DNA of 7,882 nt from Chloroflexota bacterium. Its GTDB lineage: Bacteria > Chloroflexota > UBA5177 > JANWHV01. The number at the start of each line of letters is the position of its first letter. Position 1 is the first letter of the stretch. Where the stretch lies: positions 1-7,882 of the forward strand of contig JAICHN010000247.1 in assembly GCA_025924845.1 (NCBI GenBank), in the 5' to 3' direction. Under the pieces are notes generated by a model. The model had not been told where the DNA came from. It did no database searches and was given only the letters and a program-made list of their open reading frames with translations. This document shows positions 1 through 6,721 of this stretch, piece after piece. A program made the position numbers and the translations under genes.

Positions 1-597
1 CCCGACATCGTCTGCGATTGCCACGGTTTCCCCTCACATGCCTGGGACCAGCCTTTCTCCGGCGGTCAGAACCCCTGGTTCCGCGACAACAGCATTCCCC
101 AGGCGGTCATTTACGGCATTATGCCCACGGCCGATACGCCCACTCATCGCGCGGCGGCGGCGCGCATTATCGAGGGACTGACCGATAGACTGAGCGGCGA
201 TACGGAAATTGCCCTGTGGAATGAGGAACATGCCAGGCAGTACAAGAACTACCTCCAGAGCCGTAGTCCCGAGCGGTTTCCAGCGCCCTTCGCGCGCGGC
301 TTGATGCTCCATCAGAGCTTCTACGACCCGGCATCAGGTCATCCCGGCCTGGCGAGCTACCCCGGAATGCACCCGAACGTGACCACGGCCAGCCTGGTCA
401 CCGAGGTAGCGGACGAAACGGCGCAGGGTGCCTACCTGGACCTCTGCGCCCGCTCGCACCTGCTGGCGAACCGCGCCCTGCTGGAGTATCTCTTTGCCGC
501 CGACGCCCCTGCTCACGTGCAACGGCAGACTCGGCAAACTCCCGATGGCCGCGTAATGCTTTCGACCAGGCGTCCGCGACCGGTACTGCCAACCTAG
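1..597 (+). CDS. Probable M14-family zinc carboxypeptidase-like protein, C-terminal part (5' end outside window)
   Basis: The frame is open from the first base of the window to a TAG at 595-597, giving 198 visible residues. The ATG at 121 is internal, not the start, because conserved-looking sequence lies before it. Visible residues 6-15 read DCHGFPSHAW, which resembles the segment of M14 metallopeptidases that carries the third zinc ligand (His8 here). Near residues 131-138 SLVTEVAD resembles the segment holding the catalytic glutamate (Glu135 here). The first two zinc ligands (HxxE) would lie upstream of the window. M14 enzymes hydrolyse C-terminal or amide bonds of peptides using one zinc. 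No membrane segment is visible in the portion present. The gene converges on the DUF4129 gene with 27 bp between stop codons. The family call rests on two short motifs and is moderate; substrate and location are unknown. Confidence 0.55.
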   Translation, partial: PDIVCDCHGFPSHAWDQPFSGGQNPWFRDNSIPQAVIYGIMPTADTPTHRAAAARIIEGLTDRLSGDTEIALWNEEHARQYKNYLQSRSPERFPAPFARGLMLHQSFYDPASGHPGLASYPGMHPNVTTASLVTEVADETAQGAYLDLCARSHLLANRALLEYLFAADAPAHVQRQTRQTPDGRVMLSTRRPRPVLPT

Positions 598-624
598 CTG
601 CCGGCCGATCTCGGCACTTTGGTG

Positions 625-2115
625 TCAGGATCTGCCGGCAGGTACGTCCGATTCGCGGCTTGTCGCCTCGAAGCTCGCCCAGGCGGTCAAGGCGGCTGCC
701 GTTTCCTCCCCCGTCGCCCGCTCCGCTCCATAACGTTCACGGACGTAGGCGGCAGTGAGGGTACGCGCGTCAGGCGCTTCGGCAACTCCCGCTTCACTCA
801 GCCGATGGACAAACTCGTGCGGTGTATCCATGGCTCGACGGGGGCGGCCCAGAACCGCTTCCCGCCTGAGAAGCCGTCGATATGCCTGGCGAATATCGCG
901 CGGCGGTAACCGTTGATCCTCCTGGTACCCTGTCGGCCGGCCTCGTCTTCGGCCAAGCAGGGCACCTAGATCCCGACGCGCCGCCTCCCAGGACCATACC
1001 GACTGGCGCTCTTCCTCGAACGCCGCGTCATCGCCGCCCGCGCCAATCCGCCGCATGGAGCGGGCCAGTACGAGCACCACGATGAGGACGATCGCTGCCA
1101 CTACGCCGGCGGATAGGGCGGTTTGTAGCGCAACGGGAAGGTGAGGATGGTTTGCCGCGAGGTGCGTTGCCTTCGGCGCCTTCGGTATGCCCGGCTGAGC
1201 GGGCAGGCGGTGCTGGATGGGCCGGCCGAACAGCGTGCGGAGGAACCAAATCACGGCCTCGGCAAGGTAGCCCATCGCATAGGCGAGCGGCAGCAAGATG
1301 AAGGCAAGTAGATCCGAGATCCGGTTCAGCACGGCGCTCAGCGCGCCGAGCAATGCACCGGAAACGGCCGCGGAGAGGACTAGCGCGCCAATCAGAATGG
1401 CCGCGACCGCGCCGACCACGGTTGGTATCCAACGTCGATCGAAGGGCGCCGGCCCGGCGCTGCCCATTTTGTTCCGTTCACGAACCGCAAGCATCTGCGC
1501 CAGAGGCAGGGTGAGCAGGGCCGCCCCAAAGAACACGGCGCAACTCAGCCCCATAATCCCATCCAATGAACTACCACCATTGGCAGCCGCCCCAACCGCC
1601 AGGCCGCTGAAAAGGCCGCCCAGGCCAAGGGCGAAGAAGCGGGCCGCCTCGTGCTCGTCCAGGCGGCTGACCCCGATTTGGCCACCCAGCCAGAGCAGTC
1701 CAACCGCAGTCAAAAGCGGCACGACGATCGCGGAATCGGCGACGGATGGGTTCAAGGCGTGGGCGAGGTCGCCCATGCGGCGCGGGTCAAAGGGTACCCA
1801 GCCCGGAAAACCGGCGAGCCATGCGACAAGCAGCGCGACGATCACGATCGTAAGCACATAGAGCACACGCATAGCGCGTTCACCCATGCCCGACCTGGCC
1901 AGGACACTCGCCCCCGCCGCCGCTCCCGTGGTCAGCAGCCACTGTACGGGAAAGGGCAGATTGGCGAGGCCCGCCCAGTGCCCGATCAGCGCCGGCCAGA
2001 TCGCGGCCCACGCCGCGCTCATCGTCGCCATACCGACCAGTACCACGGCCCTTGCCGGCCCCCGTGCCTCGCCCGATCGTGGTGAAGTCAGGTCGAACAT
2101 GTCGGTGGCCGGCAA
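625..2115 (-). CDS. Multi-pass membrane protein with C-terminal DUF4129 domain
   Basis: This is a 496-residue protein if the TTG at 2115-2113 is the start, or 491 residues from the ATG at 2100-2098. Neither start has a clear Shine-Dalgarno. The TTG lies one base after the upstream DUF58 stop, so translational coupling is likely. Eight or nine hydrophobic segments are visible, at roughly residues 23-45, 56-74, 83-103, 129-147, 160-178, 188-209, 231-252, 262-290 and 334-352. A soluble tail follows. Residues 407-466 match DUF4129: IRQAYRRLLRREAVLGRP, then a TPHEFVHRL stretch and LTAAYVRERYG. In many bacteria DUF4129 ends TgpA-like proteins that also carry a transglutaminase core; no Cys-His-Asp core is evident here, only membrane segments and the tail. 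It is the last gene of the MoxR-DUF58 operon. The biochemical role is unknown; membrane location is confident. Confidence 0.85.
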   Translation of the reverse strand: MPATDMFDLTSPRSGEARGPARAVVLVGMATMSAAWAAIWPALIGHWAGLANLPFPVQWLLTTGAAAGASVLARSGMGERAMRVLYVLTIVIVALLVAWLAGFPGWVPFDPRRMGDLAHALNPSVADSAIVVPLLTAVGLLWLGGQIGVSRLDEHEAARFFALGLGGLFSGLAVGAAANGGSSLDGIMGLSCAVFFGAALLTLPLAQMLAVRERNKMGSAGPAPFDRRWIPTVVGAVAAILIGALVLSAAVSGALLGALSAVLNRISDLLAFILLPLAYAMGYLAEAVIWFLRTLFGRPIQHRLPAQPGIPKAPKATHLAANHPHLPVALQTALSAGVVAAIVLIVVLVLARSMRRIGAGGDDAAFEEERQSVWSWEAARRDLGALLGRRRGRPTGYQEDQRLPPRDIRQAYRRLLRREAVLGRPRRAMDTPHEFVHRLSEAGVAEAPDARTLTAAYVRERYGAERATGEETAAALTAWASFEATSRESDVPAGRS

Positions 2116-2116
2116 T

Positions 2117-3448
2117 TCATGTTCGAGGAACAGGGTTCAACCCAGCGGTATCGCCGGGAGGCTGGGCCAAATATGCCGATCCGCTCGGCACGGCGTTGGT
2201 AGGAGCAAGGGCCGCCAAATCGCGCCATCGCTCTTCGCCGCCAATCCAGTAACTTCGCGTGCCGCTGGGCGCCGCCTCCCGCATCGCGTTGCCGACCAGG
2301 AGAACAGTCACCGGGCAGCTCAACCGTTGCAGAGCGCGGAGCTGGTCTTCGATCGCCGAATCGAGCAGGGCAGTGATCGCGATCACCGTTGTTCCTCGAA
2401 CGAGACGGCTCCGCTCCAAACGCAAGGTCCGCGCGAAATCGCGAGCGGTGAATGCGGTAAACCCGGCCAGCATCGTATGTATGGAGTGCAGTTGCTTGGG
2501 CGCCATGCTTGGCGCTATGTAGGCACGACCCATGGAATGTGGGGCGAAGCCATTAGCCAGCAGCCCGAAGGGTAGTCGCCGCTCGGCAAGATGCGCGGCA
2601 AGCGATGCAGCCGTGCAGATCAGCAACTCCAGCCGATCCGGGTGGATGCCAAGCCAGTGCCGGGCCGTGGTATTGAGGTTAAGGCAGAGCAGTACCCGAG
2701 GCGCCGCGCTCGGCTCCAGGATCTTGGTTTGTAAGGATCCGGTTCGGGCCGACGCCTTCCAGTGGATCTGGCGCATGCTGTCCCCCGGCAGATAGGGACG
2801 AACTCCGGCCACGCGCATCGGATCAACCAGATGAGGATCGTGGGTGCGATCGTTTCCCAGAGGAAAGCGGGTCGGTAGGCCGAGAGCCTCCATCGGCACC
2901 ACTCTGGGAAGCACCAGCACGGGCCGCCGATGCTCGACCATTACAGTGCGGGTGGCCAGGCCAAAGAGATCGCCTGAACGTAGCTCCACCGGCCCGAAGA
3001 AGTGCTCGCCCCGCTCCGGACAGCGGAAGCGGTAGTGGCGCGTCACCCGCTCATAGGGTCCCAGGGAAACCAGATTGGGAAGGAAATGACGGGTCGGTTT
3101 CCAGGAGGGCTTGGTCTCGCCCGCGACTAACGGCAAGACTGCCGGTACTTCGTCGGTACAGGACACCCAGGCCAGGGGCAATAGCTTCCGGTTGGTCAAG
3201 GTGAGCGAGACGCGCACCTCCCCGCCATACGGCACCACCGCTTCACTAAAGGAGCGTCCAAATTCCAGGCGAGTCAGACAGTAGCGGCCCCAAAGGGCCG
3301 AAAGACCAAAAGCCAGCAAAAGAATGGCGCTCCCGAAGAAGAGAGGCGCCCGATGCAGCAAGAGGCCCGCTGCCGCCGCGAGAACCATCGCCCCAAGCCA
3401 GTAGGGGCTGAGTACCCGATCAATCCGTTCCTCTTGGCGCGCGGCCAT
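2117..3448 (-). CDS. DUF58 domain-containing protein
   Basis: The protein has 443 residues. Two hydrophobic segments near the N terminus (about residues 17-32 and 35-52) form a membrane anchor, followed by a beta-rich region (about 60-185). The DUF58 signature is at residues 216-236: VRPYLPGDSMRQIHWKASAR, the hallmark GD..R.I.WK.SAR pattern. The C-terminal part (from about 250) looks like a von Willebrand A-type fold, but the expected first strand reads LLCLNLNTTA, so the metal-binding DxSxS motif is absent. DUF58 proteins are regularly encoded beside MoxR ATPases and are thought to be their partners or substrates. The ATG at 3448-3446 follows the moxR stop by 24 bp, with a modest GAAGG about nine bases upstream. 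The TGA at 2119-2117 abuts the DUF4129 start. Family assignment is strong; molecular role is not established. Confidence 0.9.
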   Translation of the reverse strand: MAARQEERIDRVLSPYWLGAMVLAAAAGLLLHRAPLFFGSAILLLAFGLSALWGRYCLTRLEFGRSFSEAVVPYGGEVRVSLTLTNRKLLPLAWVSCTDEVPAVLPLVAGETKPSWKPTRHFLPNLVSLGPYERVTRHYRFRCPERGEHFFGPVELRSGDLFGLATRTVMVEHRRPVLVLPRVVPMEALGLPTRFPLGNDRTHDPHLVDPMRVAGVRPYLPGDSMRQIHWKASARTGSLQTKILEPSAAPRVLLCLNLNTTARHWLGIHPDRLELLICTAASLAAHLAERRLPFGLLANGFAPHSMGRAYIAPSMAPKQLHSIHTMLAGFTAFTARDFARTLRLERSRLVRGTTVIAITALLDSAIEDQLRALQRLSCPVTVLLVGNAMREAAPSGTRSYWIGGEERWRDLAALAPTNAVPSGSAYLAQPPGDTAGLNPVPRT

Positions 3449-3472
3449 TGCTGTAACCTTCAGTATCGACTT

Positions 3473-4465
3473 TCAGTGAGCCTCGATCTCCTCCACGGGG
3501 ACAGCGACGGTGCGCAGGCATTCCGCCACGTATGCGTCGGCTTTATCGCCCCGGAAGGTGGCCGCGTCCACGATGAGCCGATGAGCCAGCACCGACGACG
3601 CCAAGGACTTTACGTCGTCCGGAATCACGAACCGCCGACCGCGTAGGGCGGCGAACGCGCGGGCGGCACGGGCCAGGGCAAGCGTGGCCCGAGGGCTGGC
3701 GCCCAGTCTGATCCCCGCCATGTCCCGCGTTGCGCGGGTCAGCCGCACCGTATAGTCAAGCACCGCATCGCCCAAATGAATCCGCCGCGTCTCCGCCGCT
3801 ATACGCAGGAGATCCGCCCCGTCGATCACGGGCAGGATCTCAGGCGGAAGGCTCTCCCCCGCAAACCGGCGGATGATCGCCTTCTCGTCCTCCTCTGCCG
3901 GATAGCCGAGGCGAATACGCAGCAAGAACCGATCGAGCTGGGCTTCGGGGAGGGGAAACGTCCCCTCCAACTCAATGGGGTTCTGGGTCGCCATCACCAG
4001 AAAAGGGCGGCTCAACAGCCTTGTCTCCCCTTCCGCCGTCACCTGCCGCTCCTCCATTGCCTCCAGGAGAGCTGCCTGGGCGCGGGGAGTCGCGCGGTTG
4101 ATTTCATCGGCCAGCAGAACTTGAGTAAAGATCGGACCTGGGCGAAACTCGAACTCGGTGGTCTTCTGGTTGTAAACTGCCACGCCGGTGATATCCGAGG
4201 GTAAGAGGTCGGGAGTGAACTGAATACGCCGGAACGAGCATCCCAGAGCACTGGCAAGGCTGCGCGCCAATAGGGTCTTCCCGACCCCGGGCACATCCTC
4301 CAGCAAGACGTGGCCCTCGCACAGCAAAGCTACCAGCAACAGTTCAATCGAGGCACCGTTTCCCACCACGACGCGCCCAATTTGTTGGCGCACCTTCTCA
4401 AGCAACAGGCCCAGGGTCGCCCCGGCTGCCGGCTGACCAAGCTCATCCGCGACTTTTCCCGTCAT
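3473..4465 (-). CDS. moxR: MoxR-family AAA+ ATPase
   Basis: The protein has 330 residues from the ATG at 4465-4463. Motifs in order: Walker A EDVPGVGKT (56-64), the SDITG stretch (90-94), Walker B VLLADEINRA (116-125), sensor 1 ATQNP (159-163), the LPEAQLDRF arginine-finger region (172-180) and sensor 2 GASPRA (255-260). All are typical of MoxR ATPases, which act as ATP-driven chaperones in assembly or activation of protein complexes, often with von Willebrand A or DUF58 partners. Length is normal for the family. The frame stays open upstream to an ATG at 4606, which would add 47 residues (starting MECGGAPLLY) unlike the family. The start at 4465 is preferred because the first conserved helix follows and GAGG lies four bases upstream. 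It heads the operon with DUF58 and DUF4129. No promoter was assigned with confidence. Confidence 0.93.
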   Translation of the reverse strand: MTGKVADELGQPAAGATLGLLLEKVRQQIGRVVVGNGASIELLLVALLCEGHVLLEDVPGVGKTLLARSLASALGCSFRRIQFTPDLLPSDITGVAVYNQKTTEFEFRPGPIFTQVLLADEINRATPRAQAALLEAMEERQVTAEGETRLLSRPFLVMATQNPIELEGTFPLPEAQLDRFLLRIRLGYPAEEDEKAIIRRFAGESLPPEILPVIDGADLLRIAAETRRIHLGDAVLDYTVRLTRATRDMAGIRLGASPRATLALARAARAFAALRGRRFVIPDDVKSLASSVLAHRLIVDAATFRGDKADAYVAECLRTVAVPVEEIEAH

Positions 4466-4627
4466 GCAACCTCGGTTCTGGACATGTTTGCGAACGGCGG
4501 CGTGACGTCTCACCAAGGAGCCTACGGCCGCGCGGCGTTGGGAGCCGTACCCGGCGGCGAAGTTCCTCGCGTCCCGGTAAAGGAGTGGAGCGCCGCCACA
4601 CTCCATGGTGAACGTGGAACCAGCTTC

Positions 4628-4657
4628 TCGTCAACTGGAGCAATGCCGATGTACAAT
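4628..4657 (+). promoter_or_regulatory. Candidate sigma-70-type promoter for the dehydratase gene
   Basis: A TACAAT at 4652-4657 differs from the -10 consensus at one base. TCGTCA at 4628-4633 matches four of six bases of the -35 consensus with an 18-base spacer. It sits 60 bp before the ATG at 4717, a normal leader length. The -35 is weak, so this is only a candidate. Confidence 0.35.
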
Positions 4658-4705
4658 CGCGCTTTGTCGGGTGCTTTCAACAAAAGTAGGCGCAGAAATG
4701 AACGT

Positions 4706-4713
4706 GGAGAGGA
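4706..4713 (+). promoter_or_regulatory. Ribosome binding site of the dehydratase gene
   Basis: GGAGAGGA lies three bases before the ATG at 4717, with its GGAG part nearer the usual spacing of seven. It is a strong Shine-Dalgarno and fixes the start codon. Confidence 0.75.
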
Positions 4714-4716
4714 ATC

Positions 4717-5667
4717 ATGATTGAAGTCGAGGACGTTCGTCGTGCCCAGGCCGCCATTGCCCACCAGATCCACCGCACGCCCTTACTCCCCGCCTCCAGC
4801 CTGGGCGCCATGGCCGGAGTGCGACTCAGCCTCAAGGCCGAACTGTTGCAGCGCACCGGTTCGTTTAAAATTCGCGGCGTGAGCAATAAGCTGGCCGGCC
4901 TCACCGCCGACGAGCGGGCGCGTGGCGTGATCGGCATGTCGGCCGGAAATCACGCTCAAGCCCTGGCTTTCGGCGCCACAACGGCCGGCATTGCCGCAAC
5001 CGTTGTCATGCCCCTTAACGCCGTGGCGAGTAAGGTTGCGGCGACCAAAGCCTACGGCGCGGAAGTCCGACAATTCGGGGCGACTTCGGTCGAGATGATC
5101 GCCGAGTACGAACGACTGCTGGCTGAACGCGGCCAGGTGTCGGTGCATCCGTTCGACGATCCTCTGGTAATTGCCGGTCAGGGGACGGTCGGCCTGGAAC
5201 TACTGGAGGACATGCCCGATCTGGAAGCAGTGGTGGTCGGCGTGGGCGGCGGCGGTTTGCTGGCGGGAATCGCCGTCGCTATCAAGGAATCAGCGCCGCA
5301 TGTACGGGTGGTCGGGGTCGAGCCTGAAGGAGCGCCTGGAATGACTCGTGCCCTGGCCGCGAACCAGGTCGTACCGCTCACGTCAGTGGGCACCATCGCT
5401 GACGGGCTGGCGGCGCCATTTGTGGGCCAGATCCCGCTCGCTGTTGCCCAGCGTTACGTGGACGACGTCGTACTGGTCAGCGATGCCGAAATCCGGGAGG
5501 GAATGGTCCTGATTATGGAGCGGGCCAAGCTGATGGCCGAGCCGGCCGGGGCCGCCGCCTTCGCCGCGCTGCTCGCCGGACGTTGCGGGATACGGCCTGG
5601 AACTCGCGTTGCCGCGATCGTCAGCGGCGGTAATGTCGACCGAATGAAGCTCAAGGAGCTGCTGTAG
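4717..5667 (+). CDS. Threonine/serine dehydratase (PLP-dependent, short form without ACT domain)
   Basis: The protein has 316 residues and belongs to fold-type II PLP enzymes. RTGSFKIRG gives the PLP lysine Lys51; SAGNHAQ (75-81) is the substrate/cofactor loop; PFDDP and IAGQGT (145-157) follow; the glycine loop that holds the PLP phosphate is GGGGL (177-181); SGGN (303-306) is near the C terminus. The reaction is conversion of L-threonine to 2-oxobutanoate, or serine to pyruvate, plus ammonia. The length leaves no room for the regulatory ACT domain of biosynthetic IlvA, so a catabolic (TdcB-like) or broad-specificity enzyme is likely. Serine racemases have a catalytic serine in SSGNH, whereas here the position is Ala76. 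The residue aligned with their magnesium-binding aspartate appears to be Gly208. Both argue for dehydratase over racemase. Substrate preference cannot be decided from sequence. It has its own promoter candidate and ends at the shared terminator. Confidence 0.92.
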   Translation: MIEVEDVRRAQAAIAHQIHRTPLLPASSLGAMAGVRLSLKAELLQRTGSFKIRGVSNKLAGLTADERARGVIGMSAGNHAQALAFGATTAGIAATVVMPLNAVASKVAATKAYGAEVRQFGATSVEMIAEYERLLAERGQVSVHPFDDPLVIAGQGTVGLELLEDMPDLEAVVVGVGGGGLLAGIAVAIKESAPHVRVVGVEPEGAPGMTRALAANQVVPLTSVGTIADGLAAPFVGQIPLAVAQRYVDDVVLVSDAEIREGMVLIMERAKLMAEPAGAAAFAALLAGRCGIRPGTRVAAIVSGGNVDRMKLKELL

Positions 5668-5680
5668 GGCAGAGCCGAAG

Positions 5681-5718
5681 CAGTCGGCGGTCGGATGTGA
5701 AGGCCCGACCGCCGACTG
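5681..5718. terminator. Perfect 14-bp stem between convergent genes, probable bidirectional terminator
   Basis: CAGTCGGCGGTCGG (5681-5694) is the exact reverse complement of CCGACCGCCGACTG (5705-5718), with a 10-base loop. It occupies the 57-bp gap between the TAG of the dehydratase (5665-5667) and the TAG of the cupredoxin (5727-5725), so it could serve both transcripts. Neither side has a real U-tract; the plus side continues TGTGAACTACTTCTTG, only mildly T-rich. It may end transcription without a U-run or protect 3' ends. Confidence 0.75.
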
Positions 5719-5724
5719 TGTGAA

Positions 5725-6252
5725 CTACTTCTTGATGACGGCCGAAGCGGTCTTGGCCGTCTTCGAGACGACCAGTTTGTCCCACATGCCGGCTGAGGCA
5801 TGACCGGGCACGGCGCAAATGATCAGATAGTTTCCCGCTTTATTGGCGGTGAACGAGAACTTCTGCACCTTGCCCTTGCTTACGCCCTGGGTCGGATTGG
5901 CCGAATGGGCGCCGTTGAAGGCATCCTTTACGGTGCTCGTGGGTGGGGTCTTGGAAAAGGCAACGACTTGAGCGCTGTGCGGCAAGGGCGCCTTGTTGCT
6001 GAGGGTTACATTCACTTTGTCGCCGAGCGGGACGGTCACGGTCATCTGCCCCTTGGCGGCGCCGTTGAAGTTGAAGCCGGAGGTGTTGTTGTCGTAACCG
6101 GCAATCAAGGTGAGACTCACCACTTTGCCCTTGGTGGACACCCAGGTTGGGGCCGAGGTCTTGTGGGCGGCGCTCGCGCTAAGCGGGCCCGCCATCAGGC
6201 CACCGACCATCAAGATCGTTCCGCCGAATCGCACCATCGAGGATCGTTTCAT
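5725..6252 (-). CDS. Secreted sulfocyanin-like type-1 copper protein (cupredoxin)
   Basis: The protein has 175 residues from the ATG at 6252-6250. Residues 1-29 form a signal peptide: MKRSS, a hydrophobic stretch (about 9-24), then an Ala/Ser-rich cleavage region SASAA. The mature part has a beta-rich cupredoxin domain with GYDNNTSGFNFNG (52-64), GQMTVTVPLGDKVNVTL (68-84) and LPHSAQVV (90-97). The copper site is complete: His92 in PHS, then Cys146, His151 and Met156 in CAVPGHASAGMW, spaced C-x4-H-x4-M. The FNFNG/GQM.V.VP/PHS pattern resembles sulfocyanins, high-potential blue copper electron carriers first known from Sulfolobus oxidase complexes. It probably acts outside the cytoplasmic membrane in electron transfer, but no oxidase or cytochrome gene is adjacent. 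The tail ends in a Lys/Ala-rich stretch. The frame is open upstream to 6645, but that translation has no protein-like character, and the signal peptide plus RBS fix the start at 6252. Confidence 0.88.
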   Translation of the reverse strand: MKRSSMVRFGGTILMVGGLMAGPLSASAAHKTSAPTWVSTKGKVVSLTLIAGYDNNTSGFNFNGAAKGQMTVTVPLGDKVNVTLSNKAPLPHSAQVVAFSKTPPTSTVKDAFNGAHSANPTQGVSKGKVQKFSFTANKAGNYLIICAVPGHASAGMWDKLVVSKTAKTASAVIKK

Positions 6253-6262
6253 GGAAGACAGA

Positions 6263-6268
6263 CTCCTT
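6263..6268 (-). promoter_or_regulatory. Ribosome binding site of the cupredoxin gene
   Basis: On the minus strand AAGGAG lies 10 bases before the ATG at 6252. Spacing is slightly long, but the match is complete, and it selects this ATG over the open frame upstream. Confidence 0.65.
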
Positions 6269-6445
6269 ACGAATAAGGGCCGGGCCCGAGGGTAATGCAC
6301 CGATGGATTCAACCTCACCCCAAAATCCGAGTAGTGAGGATAGCGACCCACCACGAGCCCCCCGTCGGTGAAGGCCCAGTTTATGCCGCTGGATTGTCGC
6401 GCGATTCCGAGGCTGAAACCGCGATTTCCCGTGGCCAAAATGGTT

Positions 6446-6460
6446 CGGCGCGATGCGCCG
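6446..6460. repeat. Compact GC hairpin CGGCGC-GAT-GCGCCG
   Basis: Perfect 6-bp arms flank a 3-base loop. Read on the minus strand, the hairpin begins about five bases after the TATAAA at 6471-6466. If that is a -10 box, the hairpin would lie at or very near the 5' end of the cupredoxin transcript, where it could affect stability. The function is inference. Confidence 0.4.
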
Positions 6461-6465
6461 CATCC

Positions 6466-6495
6466 TTTATAACGGTAGCTCATGGAGCGGCTACC
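6466..6495 (-). promoter_or_regulatory. TATAAA box with adjoining dyad GGTAGC-N10-GCTACC, candidate cupredoxin promoter/operator
   Basis: On the minus strand TATAAA at 6471-6466 matches five of six -10 bases. Two bases upstream lies a perfect dyad, GGTAGC (6495-6490) and GCTACC (6479-6474), separated by 10 bases. It covers the place where a -35 box would normally lie. TTGGAC further upstream is 25 bases from TATAAA, too far for a normal -35. The arrangement suggests an operator or activator site at a promoter with a poor -35. The leader would be about 200 bases. Confidence 0.3.
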
Positions 6496-6607
6496 TGTCC
6501 AATGCTCCTTTCGCCAACACTTCGTACGGTAATTAGCTGCCCATAATGTTGTCACTTGCGGAGGCGGTTCACATGGGCCGTATTTGGCGTGCGGACCCGG
6601 GAAGTGA

Positions 6608-6660
6608 AATAAAGACCACCCAAATGGTCTATTTGCGTCTTGCACATATAGGTCTATGTT
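6608..6660 (+). promoter_or_regulatory. AT-rich region with inverted and direct repeats upstream of small ORF
   Basis: AAATAAAGACCA (6608-6619 region, core AGACCA 6613-6618) and TGGTCTATTT (6625-6634) form an imperfect inverted repeat with a six-base loop. GGTCTAT occurs at 6626-6632 and again at 6651-6657, 25 bases apart. A weak promoter could be TTGCGT (6633-6638) with TATGTT (6655-6660), spacer 16. The repeats may be regulator sites; the promoter match itself is poor. Confidence 0.28.
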
Positions 6661-6721
6661 GTGGGAAAGGTTGATCCCTCATCTAAGGCACTGAGGGAAC
6701 CTGCACTTCGGACATGGAAAT

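Larger units (their letters stand above)
4466..4716. other. Divergent intergenic region, moxR operon / dehydratase
   Basis: About 250 bp separate the two divergent start codons. Apart from a plus-strand promoter candidate (listed separately) and a weak inverted repeat GGAGTG (4582-4587) / CACTCC (4599-4604), I see no structure. The frame of moxR is open through 4606, but the translated sequence does not look like part of that family. I could not assign a minus-strand promoter for the moxR operon. Confidence 0.6.

Noticed and set aside
598..641. Possible terminator hairpin between the M14-like gene and DUF4129 gene (CTGCCGGC 598-605 with GCCGGCAG 634-641)
   Set aside because: The loop is 28 bases, the second arm lies inside the DUF4129 coding region, and there is no U-tract.
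1298..2575. Long plus-strand open frames (187 and 229 residues) opposite the DUF4129 and DUF58 genes
   Set aside because: They are antisense to well-supported genes, have no ribosome binding site, and their translations are Arg/Pro/Ala-rich low-complexity sequence typical of GC-rich shadow frames.
4466..4606. N-terminal extension of MoxR by 47 residues to the ATG at 4606
   Set aside because: The extra residues do not resemble the family, there is no Shine-Dalgarno at 4606, and the ATG at 4465 has GAGG upstream and gives normal length.
5800..6276. Plus-strand 158-residue frame opposite the cupredoxin
   Set aside because: It is antisense to a gene with complete copper ligands and a signal peptide, and has no independent support.
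6253..6645. N-terminal extension of the cupredoxin by 131 residues
   Set aside because: A clear signal peptide begins at the ATG at 6252 with AAGGAG upstream, and the extension has no protein-like character.
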